Source: Streptomyces griseus
Lineage (GTDB): Bacteria; Actinomycetota; Actinomycetes; Streptomycetales; Streptomycetaceae
Direction: 5' to 3'
DNA: 64,000 nt
Assembly: GCF_900460065.1 (NCBI RefSeq)
Contig: NZ_UAVD01000032.1
Location: 124,001 to 188,000, forward strand
Shown: positions 56,000 to 63,936 of the stretch, piece after piece
How positions within the stretch are numbered: position 1 is the first letter of the stretch
Layout: each line of letters starts with the position of its first letter
The notes under the pieces: model-generated
Told to the model about the DNA's origin: nothing
Databases searched by the model: none
The model's input: only the letters and a program-made list of their open reading frames with translations
Position numbers and translations under genes: made by a program

Positions 56000-56632
56000 A
56001 TGGGTCAGCCGGAAAGCCGGGAAAACCGCGAGACAGAACAGCCCGAGCTTCCGCCGGGACAGCGACTGCAACGCGGATGGCCGGTCACCCACTACGGGCC
56101 CGTTCCCAAGTTCAAGCCCGACCGCTGGGAATTCCGCGTCTTCGGGGCCACCGCCGACGGCGACAAGCACTGCTGGAACCACCAGGAGTTCTCGGCGCTG
56201 CCCTTCTCCTCGGTCGTCGCCGATCTGCACTGCGTGACGAAGTTCAGCATGCTCGGCGCCGAATGGGGCGGAGTCCCCGCCCGTACGGTCCTCGAACTGG
56301 CACCGCCCGCCCCCGACGCCACCCATGTGATGGTCTGGGCCGAATACGGCTTCTCGTCGAACCTGCGGCTCGACGACTTCGCCTCCGAGCGCACCCTGTT
56401 CGCCACCCACAAGGACGGCGAACTCCTCACCGCCGAGCACGGTTTCCCGCTCCGCCTCGTCGTCCCGCACCTGTACGCCTGGAAGGGCCCCAAATGGGTC
56501 CGGGGCATCGAGTACATGACGGCGGACCGGCGCGGATTCTGGGAGGAGCGGGGCTACCACAACATCGGTGACCCCTGGTCCGAGCAGCGCTACTCCTACC
56601 AGGAGGAACCGGGGGACGGCCCGGAGCTGTAG
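56000..56632 (+). CDS. Sulfite oxidase-like molybdopterin oxidoreductase
   Basis: A 210-residue protein of the oxidoreductase molybdopterin-binding domain family (MsrP/YedY and sulfite oxidase core). LHCVTKFSMLGAEWGG contains the molybdenum-ligating Cys. VMVWAEYGFSSNLRLDDF and LVVPHLYAWKGPKWVRGIEYM are typical cofactor-site segments. There is no signal peptide and no MsrQ-like heme partner nearby, so it is an orphan, probably cytoplasmic, enzyme of unknown substrate. ATG 56000 has a GGAGG only one base upstream, an odd spacing; no better in-frame start is nearby. Confidence 0.88.
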   Translation: MGQPESRENRETEQPELPPGQRLQRGWPVTHYGPVPKFKPDRWEFRVFGATADGDKHCWNHQEFSALPFSSVVADLHCVTKFSMLGAEWGGVPARTVLELAPPAPDATHVMVWAEYGFSSNLRLDDFASERTLFATHKDGELLTAEHGFPLRLVVPHLYAWKGPKWVRGIEYMTADRRGFWEERGYHNIGDPWSEQRYSYQEEPGDGPEL

Positions 56633-56683
56633 CGCTCCTGCGGCCGCGGTGGCTCTCTTGCGGCCGTCGGCCCCCTGGGGAGT

Positions 56684-56734
56684 GTCCGCACGGTATCGCC
56701 GGCCGCCCGTCGGGCCGGACGAGACGGTGCGGAT
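56684..56734. terminator. Imperfect hairpin between convergent genes
   Basis: GTCCGCAC near 56684 can pair with GTGCGGAT near 56727, and an inner CCGGCC/GGCCGG stem extends it. It lies just past the minus-strand nfo gene and about 50 bases past the molybdopterin gene. Confidence 0.4.
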
Positions 56735-56744
56735 ACGACAGGGC

Positions 56745-57617
56745 CTAGCCGCGGCGGCCCTTCCGCAGCTCCTTCAGCCGGGCCACGTCCGCCGCGTGCC
56801 CCTCCTTGCCGCCGGGCGTCTCGATGATCAGGGGTACGCCCGCCGTCGCCGGATGCGCGAACAGCTCCCGGAACGGCTCCACCCCGATGTGACCGGCGCC
56901 GATGTTCTCGTGCCGGTCCTTGTGGGCGCCCACGACGTCCTTGGAGTCATTGGCGTGGATCAGCTTGAGCCGCCCCTCGCCGACCGTCTCCACCAGCAGG
57001 TCGAGCGTCTGCCGCATCCCCGAGGGGCCGGCCAGGTCGTGTCCGGCGGCGTAGATGTGGCACGTGTCCAGGCAGATCCCCAGCTTCGGGTGGGAGTCCA
57101 GCGCCTCGAAGTACGGGCCGAAGTCCCAGGTCCGCGAGCAGAGCGAGGAGCCCTGGCCGGCCGTCGACTCCAGCAGCAGGTCCGGGGAGTCGTCGTGGGT
57201 CAGCTCGTCGAGCAGCGGGCGCATGTGCTCGCGCACCTGCGCCAGCGCTGTGGCGCGCGGCCGTCCGCCGGTCGCCGAACCGGTGTGCACCACCACGCCG
57301 AGCGCGCCGATCTCGCGGGCCCGCCGCAGCGAGTGGCGCAGGGACTCCACGGACTTCTCGACCGTCGCCTCCGTGTGCGAGCCGAAGTTGATCAGATACG
57401 GGGCGTGGACGTACGCCGGGATCGAGGCGGCCTCGCACCCGGCCCGGAACAACTCGTCCTGCGCCGGGTTCCCGGCGGGCGTGGCCCAGCCGCGCGGATT
57501 GGCCACGAAGACCTGCACGGTCTCCGCGGCGAGCTCCCGGGCGTACTCCAGGCCGACCTTGGCCAGGCCGCCGGCGACCGGAACGTGTCCGCCCACCGGG
57601 TTGCGCGGCGTATGCAT
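56745..57617 (-). CDS. nfo: Deoxyribonuclease IV (AP endonuclease, Nfo family)
   Basis: A 290-residue TIM-barrel AP endonuclease that nicks DNA at abasic sites. Zinc-site signatures are present: NPVGGHVPVAGGL, VHAPYLINF, VVHTGSATGG, LLLESTAGQG, GICLDTCHIYAAGHD, LIHANDSKD, HENIGAGHIG and PLIIETPGG. Residues GICLDTCH and HENIGAGHIG correspond to the family's PROSITE patterns. ATG 57617 is six bases after the PASTA kinase stop, so they share an operon, with the kinase first. Confidence 0.94.
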   Translation of the reverse strand: MHTPRNPVGGHVPVAGGLAKVGLEYARELAAETVQVFVANPRGWATPAGNPAQDELFRAGCEAASIPAYVHAPYLINFGSHTEATVEKSVESLRHSLRRAREIGALGVVVHTGSATGGRPRATALAQVREHMRPLLDELTHDDSPDLLLESTAGQGSSLCSRTWDFGPYFEALDSHPKLGICLDTCHIYAAGHDLAGPSGMRQTLDLLVETVGEGRLKLIHANDSKDVVGAHKDRHENIGAGHIGVEPFRELFAHPATAGVPLIIETPGGKEGHAADVARLKELRKGRRG

Positions 57618-57623
57618 CTGGTT

Positions 57624-59549
57624 CTAGAACCCCTTGGTCTTGATCGTGATCGTGGCCCCCTCGGGGGCCTGCTCGCCGCCGTCCACGGACTGGCTGGCGA
57701 TCGTGTCGCTGAAGGAGAGGAACGGGCGGTCGACCTTCACGTCGAAGCCCGCCTCCTCCAGGGTGCTCCGCGCCTCGTCGACGTCCCGGCCGGTGACGTC
57801 CGGGACGTCCAGCATCCGGGGGCCCTTGGAGACGGTCAGCTCGATGGTGTCGCCCTCGGCGGCCTCGGCCCCTCCGCCGGGGGACTGCTCGGCCACATCG
57901 CCCTCCGCCTCGGCGGAGTGGACCCGGCCCGGAAGCACCTCGGCCTTCAGCCCCTCGGCCTCCAGCTCGGCGGTGGCCTCCTCGGCGGAGAGCCCGGTGA
58001 CGTCCGGGACGTCGATCGGGGCCCCCTTGCTGACGACGAACGCCACGGCCGTGTCCGGGTTGCGGTCCGTGCCCGCGCGGGGATCCGTGCGGATCACCTC
58101 GCCGCGGGCCACGTCCTCGCTGAACTCCCTGGTCACCATCCCGGGGACCAGGCCCACCTTCTTCAGGGAGCGCCGGGCGTCCGCGAGGGAGCGGCCCGCG
58201 ACATCGGGCACCCGCACGATCTCCGGCCCCCGCGAGACGACGAGCTTCACCGAGCCGTTGCCCCGGATCCGGTCGCCCGATGCGGGGTCGCTGCTGACGA
58301 CCGAGCCCCGCTCGACGGTGTCGCTGAAGACCCGCTCCACGCCCTTCAGCCCGAGCCCCTCGTCGGACAGCCGCTTCTCGGCGGTCTGCTGGGTCTGGCC
58401 CAGCAGCGAGGGGACCCGGGTGAACTGCCCGGAGTTGATGTACCAGACGCCCGTGCCGATGCCGAGCGCCAGCAGGACGGCGGTGAGGATCGTGACCAGC
58501 CTGCGGTGCGGCCCGCCGATGGGGCCGCGGCGGGCGGTCCCGCGCCGGGGAGCGGCCGGGTCCGCGGGCGGCATCTCCAGGCGGCTGGTGCGGTGCACCC
58601 CGTCGCCGTCCGCCGGGAGGGCCCGCGGGAGCACGCTCGTACGGTCGTCCGCGCCGTCGTGGGTGTCCGACAGCGCCCCCGGCGGTACGGCGTCCAGCTC
58701 GGCGTCGGTCAGCGAGGCGCGGGCCTCCCGCGCCTCGCCCAGCAGCAGCACCGCGTCGTGCGGGCGCACCTCCGGATTGCGGGCGGTCGCGCTCGCCACC
58801 AGGCTGTCCAGCGCGACCGGGAGGCCCGGCACGACGGCGGACGGGGCCGGGACGTCGGAGTTGAGGTGCAGATAGATGACCTGGGCGGCGTTCTCGCCGG
58901 TGTGCGGTTTGACGCCGGTCAGCATCTCGTAGAGCACGACCCCGCAGGCGTACACGTCACTGCGGGTGTCGGCGCTGCCGTGCTCGATCTGCTCGGGGGC
59001 CAGGTACGACACGGTGCCCAGCAGGGAGCCGGTCGTGTCGGTCGCCGTGCCGACCGCCCTGACCAGGCCGAAGTCGGCGACCTTCACCCGGCCGTCGTCC
59101 CCGATCAGGACGTTCTCCGGCTTCATGTCGCGGTGCACGAACCCGGCCCGGTGCGCGGCGCCGAGCGCGGCCAGGACCGGCTCCAGGATGTCCAACGCGG
59201 CCCGGGGCTGGAGGGCCCCGCGCTCGCGCAGCACGTCGCGCAGCGTGCAGCCCGCCACGTACTCCATCGCGAGGTAGACGTAGGCGCCCTGGGCGCCCTG
59301 GTCGAAGACCGCGACGACATTGGGGTGCGCCAGGCGGGCCACCGACTTGGCCTCCCGGATGAAGCGCTCGACGAACGAGACGTCGGTGGCGAGCGCCGGG
59401 TGCATCACCTTGAGGGCGAGCACCCGGTCCAGGCGGGTGTCCACGGCCCGGTAGACCGTGGCCATCCCGCCGACGGCGATGCGCGCCTCAATGCGATACC
59501 GGCCGTCGAGCAGCTGCCCGACGAGAGGGTCCTGGAGGGTCGTGTCCAC
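57624..59549 (-). CDS. PASTA-domain Ser/Thr protein kinase (PknB/PknL-like)
   Basis: A 641-residue transmembrane kinase. The kinase domain (about 17-275) has the Gly loop GGMATVYRA, ATP Lys47 (LALKVMH), catalytic Asp141 (HRDMKPEN), DFG and the APE-like LAPEQ. A Pro/Arg-rich linker leads to one membrane helix (about 345-365), then four PASTA repeats (about 368-641) that bind muropeptides or lipid II. It matches the kinase at this position in S. coelicolor and is syntenic with mycobacterial PknL, next to an Rv2175c-like gene that lies at the right edge here. GTG 59549 is the start. Confidence 0.94.
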   Translation of the reverse strand: MDTTLQDPLVGQLLDGRYRIEARIAVGGMATVYRAVDTRLDRVLALKVMHPALATDVSFVERFIREAKSVARLAHPNVVAVFDQGAQGAYVYLAMEYVAGCTLRDVLRERGALQPRAALDILEPVLAALGAAHRAGFVHRDMKPENVLIGDDGRVKVADFGLVRAVGTATDTTGSLLGTVSYLAPEQIEHGSADTRSDVYACGVVLYEMLTGVKPHTGENAAQVIYLHLNSDVPAPSAVVPGLPVALDSLVASATARNPEVRPHDAVLLLGEAREARASLTDAELDAVPPGALSDTHDGADDRTSVLPRALPADGDGVHRTSRLEMPPADPAAPRRGTARRGPIGGPHRRLVTILTAVLLALGIGTGVWYINSGQFTRVPSLLGQTQQTAEKRLSDEGLGLKGVERVFSDTVERGSVVSSDPASGDRIRGNGSVKLVVSRGPEIVRVPDVAGRSLADARRSLKKVGLVPGMVTREFSEDVARGEVIRTDPRAGTDRNPDTAVAFVVSKGAPIDVPDVTGLSAEEATAELEAEGLKAEVLPGRVHSAEAEGDVAEQSPGGGAEAAEGDTIELTVSKGPRMLDVPDVTGRDVDEARSTLEEAGFDVKVDRPFLSFSDTIASQSVDGGEQAPEGATITIKTKGF

Positions 59550-59654
59550 CCCGAGAGTCTACGAGCCGCCGCCGACACCCCGGGCGGGCCGGGGCACTCC
59601 CGGGGCCGTTCTGCAGCCGATCCGTGACAGGGACACGTCCCAGGTGGGGGGCGC

Positions 59655-59690
59655 ATCCAAGCCCCTCCGGCGTTTGAGGAGCGGGGGGCT
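59655..59690. repeat. Dispersed Streptomyces intergenic repeat (CCCCTCCGGCGTTTGAGGAGCGGGG type)
   Basis: The stretch CCAAGCCCCTCCGG followed by CGTTTGAGGAGCGGGG is a motif I recall from many Streptomyces intergenic regions. It forms a short imperfect hairpin (CTCC/GAGG and CCCC/GGGG pairs). It lies between the 5' end of the kinase gene and the thiG stop. A following GGGGGCGGCGCCCCC (about 59692-59707) forms a separate hairpin that could end thiG transcription. Confidence 0.5.
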
Positions 59691-59723
59691 CGGGGGGCGG
59701 CGCCCCCGACGGCGTACCGCCGC

Positions 59724-60518
59724 TCAGAACGCCGGCCGCTCCGGATCCAGCACGGCCCGCCCGGCCACCGGCGAGGACGCCTCGGCGAAGTGGCGGCGCG
59801 GAATGCGGCCCGCCCGGTACGCGAGCCGCCCGCCCTCCACCGCGTGACGCATCGCACCCGCCATCAGCTCCGGCTCCTGGGCCCGGGTCACCGCCGAGGC
59901 GAGCATCACGGCGGCGCACCCCAGCTCCATCGCCTGGGCCGCGTCCGAGGCGGTGCCGGCCCCGGCGTCGAGGATCACCGGCACCCCGGCCCGCTCCACG
60001 ATCAACTCGAAGTTGTGCGGGTTGCGGATGCCGAGCCCGGAGCCGATGGGGGAGCCGAGCGGCATGATCGCCGCGCACCCCACGTCCTCCAGCTTCCGGG
60101 CCAGGACCGGATCGTCGTTGGTGTAGGGCAGCACCGTGAACCCGTCGTCGACCAGGACCTCCGCCGCGTCCAGCAGCTCGATCGGGTCGGGCAGCAGGGT
60201 CCGCTCGTCGGCCACCACCTCCAGCTTCACCCAGTCGGTGCCGAGCGCTTCCCGGGCCAGCCGGGCGGTCAGCACCGCCTCGCCCGCGGTGAAGCAGCCC
60301 GCGGTGTTCGGCAGGACCCGGATGGAGAGCCGCTCCAGCACCGAGAGCACCGACCCCTGCACGGTCGGGTCGAGACGGCGCATCGCGACCGTCGTCAGCT
60401 CGGTGCCCGACGCGATCAGCGAGCGCTCCAGAACCTCCAGGCTCGGGGCCCCGCCGGTGCCCATGATCAGCCGGGAGCCGAAGGCGGCGGGCCCCAGCGT
60501 GAAGACGTCGTCCGACAT
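59724..60518 (-). CDS. thiG: Thiazole synthase
   Basis: A 264-residue ThiG, which builds the thiazole phosphate ring from deoxyxylulose phosphate, dehydroglycine and ThiS-thiocarboxylate sulfur. GTGGAPSLEVLE, the Schiff-base Lys in DWVKLEVVAD, MPLGSPIGSGLGIRNP and ILDAGAGTASDAAQAMELG are all family landmarks. ATG 60518 follows the thiS stop by two bases. It is the last gene of thiO-thiS-thiG under the TPP riboswitch. Confidence 0.96.
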   Translation of the reverse strand: MSDDVFTLGPAAFGSRLIMGTGGAPSLEVLERSLIASGTELTTVAMRRLDPTVQGSVLSVLERLSIRVLPNTAGCFTAGEAVLTARLAREALGTDWVKLEVVADERTLLPDPIELLDAAEVLVDDGFTVLPYTNDDPVLARKLEDVGCAAIMPLGSPIGSGLGIRNPHNFELIVERAGVPVILDAGAGTASDAAQAMELGCAAVMLASAVTRAQEPELMAGAMRHAVEGGRLAYRAGRIPRRHFAEASSPVAGRAVLDPERPAF

Positions 60519-60520
60519 GG

Positions 60521-60760
60521 TCAGCCCCCCTGTACGGCGGTCAGGACCTCGACGCGGTCGCCCTCGCCGAGCGTGGTGGCGGCCCACTGGCCGCGCGGGA
60601 CGACGCTCTCGTTGACGGCGGCGGCGACCCCGGAGCGGGCCGGGGTCAGCGTGGCGACGAGGGCGCCCAGGTCCGTCCCGGCGGGGACGGCACGGGCCTC
60701 CCCGTTCACCGAGACGGTGACGGTTGCGGCGGACGCGGGTACGGCGTGCTGCTGGGTCAT
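60521..60760 (-). CDS. thiS: Thiamine biosynthesis sulfur-carrier protein ThiS
   Basis: A 79-residue ubiquitin-fold sulfur carrier ending in the required Gly-Gly (VLTAVQGG), which is adenylated and thiocarboxylated to donate sulfur to thiazole. It has an extra ~12-residue N-terminus (MTQQHAVPASAA) compared with typical ThiS. ATG 60760 overlaps the thiO stop (ATGA). The sulfur donor may be a desulfurase elsewhere; the desulfurase-TusA fusion at 15.4 kb is one candidate by inference only. Confidence 0.94.
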   Translation of the reverse strand: MTQQHAVPASAATVTVSVNGEARAVPAGTDLGALVATLTPARSGVAAAVNESVVPRGQWAATTLGEGDRVEVLTAVQGG

Positions 60761-61938
60761 GCGGGCTGCTCCTGGAGTGCGGGGGCGGCGGGTTCGAAAC
60801 GGCCGGGGGTGAAGGGGCGGGCCGTCGCGGGCAGCTCGCCGGTGGTCAGGACGTCGGCCATCGCGTCTCCGGTGACGGGCGTCAGCAGGACGCCGTTGCG
60901 GTGGTGGCCGGTGGCGAGCAGCAGACCGGGCAGGGCGGTCGGACCGAGCAGCGGGGCGTTGTCGGGCGACGCGGGACGCAGTCCGGCCCGGGTCTCGGTG
61001 AGCGGCAGCTCGGTGATGCCCGGCACCAGCTCGTGGGCGTCGCGCAGCAGTTCGTACACCCCGCCGGCCGTGACCGTGGTGTCCCACCCCATCTCCTCGC
61101 TGGTGGCGCCGACGACCAGCTCGCCGTTCTCCCGCGGCACGAGGTAGAGGTGGCCGCCCCGCACCACGGCGCGCACCGTGCGGCTGAGGAAGGGGGCGTA
61201 CGCCCGGGGCACGGTGAGCCGGAGCACCTGGCCCTTGACCGGGCGGACCGGCGGCACGAGCTCCGGCGGGAGCCCGGCGAGCCGGCCGCTGAGACTGCCC
61301 GCGGCGAGCACGACCTGATCGGCCGCGAACTCCGTACCGTCGCCGAGGAGCGCCCCGGCGGCCCGGCCCCCGGTGACGGTGAGCCGCTCGGCGGTCGTCC
61401 TGCGGAACGCCACCCCCGCCCGTTCGCACGCGGTCAGCAGGGCCGCGGCGAGACGGCGGGGGTCCACCTGGTGGTCTCCGTCGACCCGGAGGCCGCCCCG
61501 CACGCCCGGGGCCAGCATCGGCTCCAGGCGGCGGCACTCACGGCCGCTCAGCCAGACCGACTCCAGCCCCGAACGCTCCTGGAGGGCGTGCAGTTCGCGC
61601 AGATGCGCCCGGTCGTCGGAGTCCAGCGCCACCGCGAGCGTGCCGCAGGTCCGGAAGCCGGTGTCACGGCCGCTCGCCTCCTCCAGTTCGGCGACGAACG
61701 AGGGATAGCGGGCGGCGGAGGCGAGGTTGAGCCCGAGCAGCATCTGCTCGCCGTAGTGCAGTTCGGTGACGGCGGCCAGCATGCCCGCCGCGACCTGGGC
61801 CGCCCCGCCGCCCGGTGCGGGGTCCGCCACCGTGACGCGCAGCCCGCGCTGGGCGGCCCGCCACGCCGTGACCAGGCCGATGACGCCGCCCCCGATGACG
61901 AGGACATCGGATCCGGAGCTTCTCTCCGAGACGCACAT
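60757..61938 (-). CDS. thiO: Glycine oxidase ThiO
   Basis: A 393-residue FAD-dependent D-amino-acid-oxidase-fold enzyme that makes the dehydroglycine needed for thiazole. FAD motif VLVIGGGVIGLVTAWRAA at about residues 12-29; VNESV-type active-site features and the C-terminal TGHHRNGVLLTPVTGDAMAD are typical of ThiO. ATG 61938 (MCVSERSSGSD) lies just after the TPP riboswitch; the longer in-frame ORF to 62076 runs through the riboswitch and is rejected. Confidence 0.94.
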   Translation of the reverse strand: MCVSERSSGSDVLVIGGGVIGLVTAWRAAQRGLRVTVADPAPGGGAAQVAAGMLAAVTELHYGEQMLLGLNLASAARYPSFVAELEEASGRDTGFRTCGTLAVALDSDDRAHLRELHALQERSGLESVWLSGRECRRLEPMLAPGVRGGLRVDGDHQVDPRRLAAALLTACERAGVAFRRTTAERLTVTGGRAAGALLGDGTEFAADQVVLAAGSLSGRLAGLPPELVPPVRPVKGQVLRLTVPRAYAPFLSRTVRAVVRGGHLYLVPRENGELVVGATSEEMGWDTTVTAGGVYELLRDAHELVPGITELPLTETRAGLRPASPDNAPLLGPTALPGLLLATGHHRNGVLLTPVTGDAMADVLTTGELPATARPFTPGRFEPAAPALQEQPA

Positions 61939-61947
61939 GAGTGTCCA

Positions 61948-62040
61948 GCCCCTCCCTTCGCCGGCATGACCCGGAGCAGGTTCGTACGGTCGGAGGCCGT
62001 CCAGCCTCCCTCTCAGCCCGGTGCGTCCGGGCTCCCGCGA
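61948..62040 (-). ncRNA. TPP riboswitch (THI element)
   Basis: Reading the minus strand, GGGCTGAGAGGGAGGC (about 62018-62003) and GAACCTGCTCCGGGTCATGCCGGCGAAGGGAG (split here: GAACCTG, then CCGGGTCATGCCGGCG, about 61983-61952) are the two conserved halves of the thiamine pyrophosphate aptamer. The only ribosome binding site of thiO, AGGGAGGGG, is the 3' end of the aptamer, so TPP probably blocks translation initiation. Confidence 0.95.
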
Positions 62041-62172
62041 GTGTTCTACCTTGGCCACCCTAGGCCCTGTCGTCAAACTGCCGCCTGCCCCGCGGGGCCG
62101 CCCTCCGGGCGACGACGGCAGTGCGGCGACCGGCCCCGCCCCGCCGTCCCCGGCCAGCAGAGGAGCGCCCCC

Positions 62173-62514
62173 ATGGCCCGTTCGCTCGACGGACTCGTCC
62201 TGTCACCCGTCGCCGACCAGGCCCCGGGCCAGGTCGGCACCCGCACCCGCTTCACGTACCACGAGGCCGACGGCCGGATCTGGGCCGAGTACGCGGGCGG
62301 CGACGTGGTGCGCGGCCACCTCGTCGGCACCCGCGACGGGGACGCGCTGGACTTCCGTTACGTGCAGCTCAAGCAGGACGGGACGACCTCGTCCGGGCAC
62401 TGCCTCTCCACGGTCGTCGAACTGGCCGACGGCCGGGTGCGCCTGGAGGAGCGGTGGGCCTGGGAGTCCCAGGAGGGCAGTGGCGCCAGCGTGGTGGAAC
62501 AGCTTCCCTCCTGA
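62173..62514 (+). CDS. Small conserved beta-rich protein, function unknown (113 aa)
   Basis: A 113-residue protein whose sequence alternates short beta strands (TRFTYHEADGRIWAEYAGGDVVRGHLVGTRDGDALDFRYVQL) and suggests a small lipocalin-like or SnoaL-like barrel. Its C-terminus has WAWESQEGSGASVVEQLP. Close relatives are sometimes labelled N-acetylglutamate synthase in databases, but I see no acetyltransferase motif. ATG 62173 has GAGGAG seven bases upstream. It is divergent from thiO. Confidence 0.8.
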   Translation: MARSLDGLVLSPVADQAPGQVGTRTRFTYHEADGRIWAEYAGGDVVRGHLVGTRDGDALDFRYVQLKQDGTTSSGHCLSTVVELADGRVRLEERWAWESQEGSGASVVEQLPS

Positions 62515-62579
62515 GCTCCCTCCCGCGTCCCCGACCCCTTCGGGGGGCCTTTCCCGGGCCCCTCCCCGCACCCCTCTGT

Positions 62580-62595
62580 CTGACGGCCAGTCAGT
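62580..62595 (+). promoter_or_regulatory. CTGAC-N5-GTCAG inverted repeat before the FAD reductase gene
   Basis: CTGACGGCCAGTCAG is a perfect 5+5 palindrome ending about 17 bases before the GTG start. It resembles TetR-family half-sites (TGAC/GTCA) and could overlap the promoter. Confidence 0.35.
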
Positions 62596-62611
62596 TGATT
62601 AAGGTGGACGG

Positions 62612-63853
62612 GTGAGCGAGCAGACGGAACAGCGGGCGGCGCGGCGGGTCCGGCACGTGGTGGTCGTCGGGGCGGGCATGGCGGGCGTGCAGAGCGCCGT
62701 GGCCCTGCGCGAGGCGGGCTTCACCGGCGCCGTCACCCTGATCGGCGCCGAACCCCACCAGCCCTACGACCGCCCGCCGTTGTCGAAGGCCGTCCTGCTG
62801 GGCAAGGCCGAGGACTCCGCCTTCGACGTCGACTTCGAGGCGCTGGACATCACCCTGCGCCTCGGCCTGGACGTCACCGCCCTGCGCGCCGCCGACCATG
62901 TGCTGGACACCGCCGACGGGCCGGTACCCTACGACGCCCTCGTCCTCGCGACCGGCGCGGAGCCCCTGACCCTGCCCGGCGCCGAGGGCGTGCCCGGCGT
63001 CCATCTGCTGCGCACCCTCGACGACGCCGCCCGGCTGCGGCCCGTTCTGGAGCGGCGGCACGACGTGGTCGTCGTCGGGGCGGGCTGGATCGGCGCGGAG
63101 TTCGCCACCGCCGCGCGCGCCGCGGGCTGCGCCGTCACCGTCGTCGAGGCCGCCGCCCGCCCGCTCGCCGGCGCCCTGCCCGCCGAGGTGGCCGCCCCGA
63201 TGGCCGCCTGGTACGCCGACAGCGGCGCCGAACTGCTCACCGGTACCCGGGTCGAGCGCGTCGAGGAGGGGACCGTCGTCCTCGACGACGGCCGGGTCCT
63301 GCCGGCCGGGGCCGTGGTCGTCGGCATCGGCGCGCGCCCCGCCACCCGCTGGCTCGCGGGCTCCGGGATCGCGCTCGGCCCGGACGGCTCGGTCACCGCA
63401 GACAGCGCGCTGCGCACCTCGCTCCCCGATGTGTACGCGGTCGGCGACTGCGCCTCCTTCCCCTCCGCCCGCTACGGGACCCGTCTGCTGGTCCACCACT
63501 GGGACAACGCCCTCCAGGGCCCGCGCACCGCGGCCGCCGCGATCATGGCGGCCGAGAGCGGCGGCCCGCTCCCCGTCCACGACCCCGTCCCGTACTTCTG
63601 GTCCGAGCAGTTCGGCCGCTTCGTGCAGTACGCCGGCCACCACGCGGACGCCGACACCCTGGTGTGGCGCGGTGACGGGGCGGACGCCGCCTGGTCGGTG
63701 TGCTGGCTGCGCGACGGGGCGCTGGTGGCCGTGCTGGCCGTGGGCCGCCCGCGCGACCTCGCCCAGGGCCGCCGGCTCATCGAGTCGGGGGCCGCCCTCG
63801 ACCCGGAGAAGGCGGCCGACCCCGCCGTGCCACTGAAGTCCGCCGCCCTCTGA
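62612..63853 (+). CDS. FAD/NAD(P)-dependent oxidoreductase (ferredoxin/rubredoxin reductase type)
   Basis: A 413-residue flavoprotein of the BphA4/putidaredoxin reductase group. FAD motif VVVVGAGMAGVQSAVALR at ~17-34, YDRPPLSK, the NAD motif VVVVGAGWIGAEFATAARAAG at ~151-171, and DVYAVGDCASF. A C-terminal reductase domain with VHHWDNALQGPRTAA and PYFWSEQFGRFVQYAG completes it. It would transfer electrons from NAD(P)H to a ferredoxin, but no ferredoxin or P450 gene is adjacent. GTG 62612 has no clear ribosome binding site (GGTGGACGG). Confidence 0.92.
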   Translation: MSEQTEQRAARRVRHVVVVGAGMAGVQSAVALREAGFTGAVTLIGAEPHQPYDRPPLSKAVLLGKAEDSAFDVDFEALDITLRLGLDVTALRAADHVLDTADGPVPYDALVLATGAEPLTLPGAEGVPGVHLLRTLDDAARLRPVLERRHDVVVVGAGWIGAEFATAARAAGCAVTVVEAAARPLAGALPAEVAAPMAAWYADSGAELLTGTRVERVEEGTVVLDDGRVLPAGAVVVGIGARPATRWLAGSGIALGPDGSVTADSALRTSLPDVYAVGDCASFPSARYGTRLLVHHWDNALQGPRTAAAAIMAAESGGPLPVHDPVPYFWSEQFGRFVQYAGHHADADTLVWRGDGADAAWSVCWLRDGALVAVLAVGRPRDLAQGRRLIESGAALDPEKAADPAVPLKSAAL

Positions 63854-63936
63854 CGGACCCGGGAACCGCCGGGGCAGCCCCCCGTACGGTCGGGCCCGGC
63901 TACCGGCTGTCGGTCCCGGATGGCACGCTTGTCCCT

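Noticed and set aside
56568..59627. A 1019-residue plus-strand frame opposite nfo and the PASTA kinase
   Set aside because: Arg/Gly/Val/Leu-rich antisense translation with no domain; the minus strand carries two unambiguous genes.
60757..62076. A longer thiO starting at 62076
   Set aside because: The extra 46 codons are the TPP aptamer; the ATG at 61938 with the aptamer's AGGGAGGGG is the real start.
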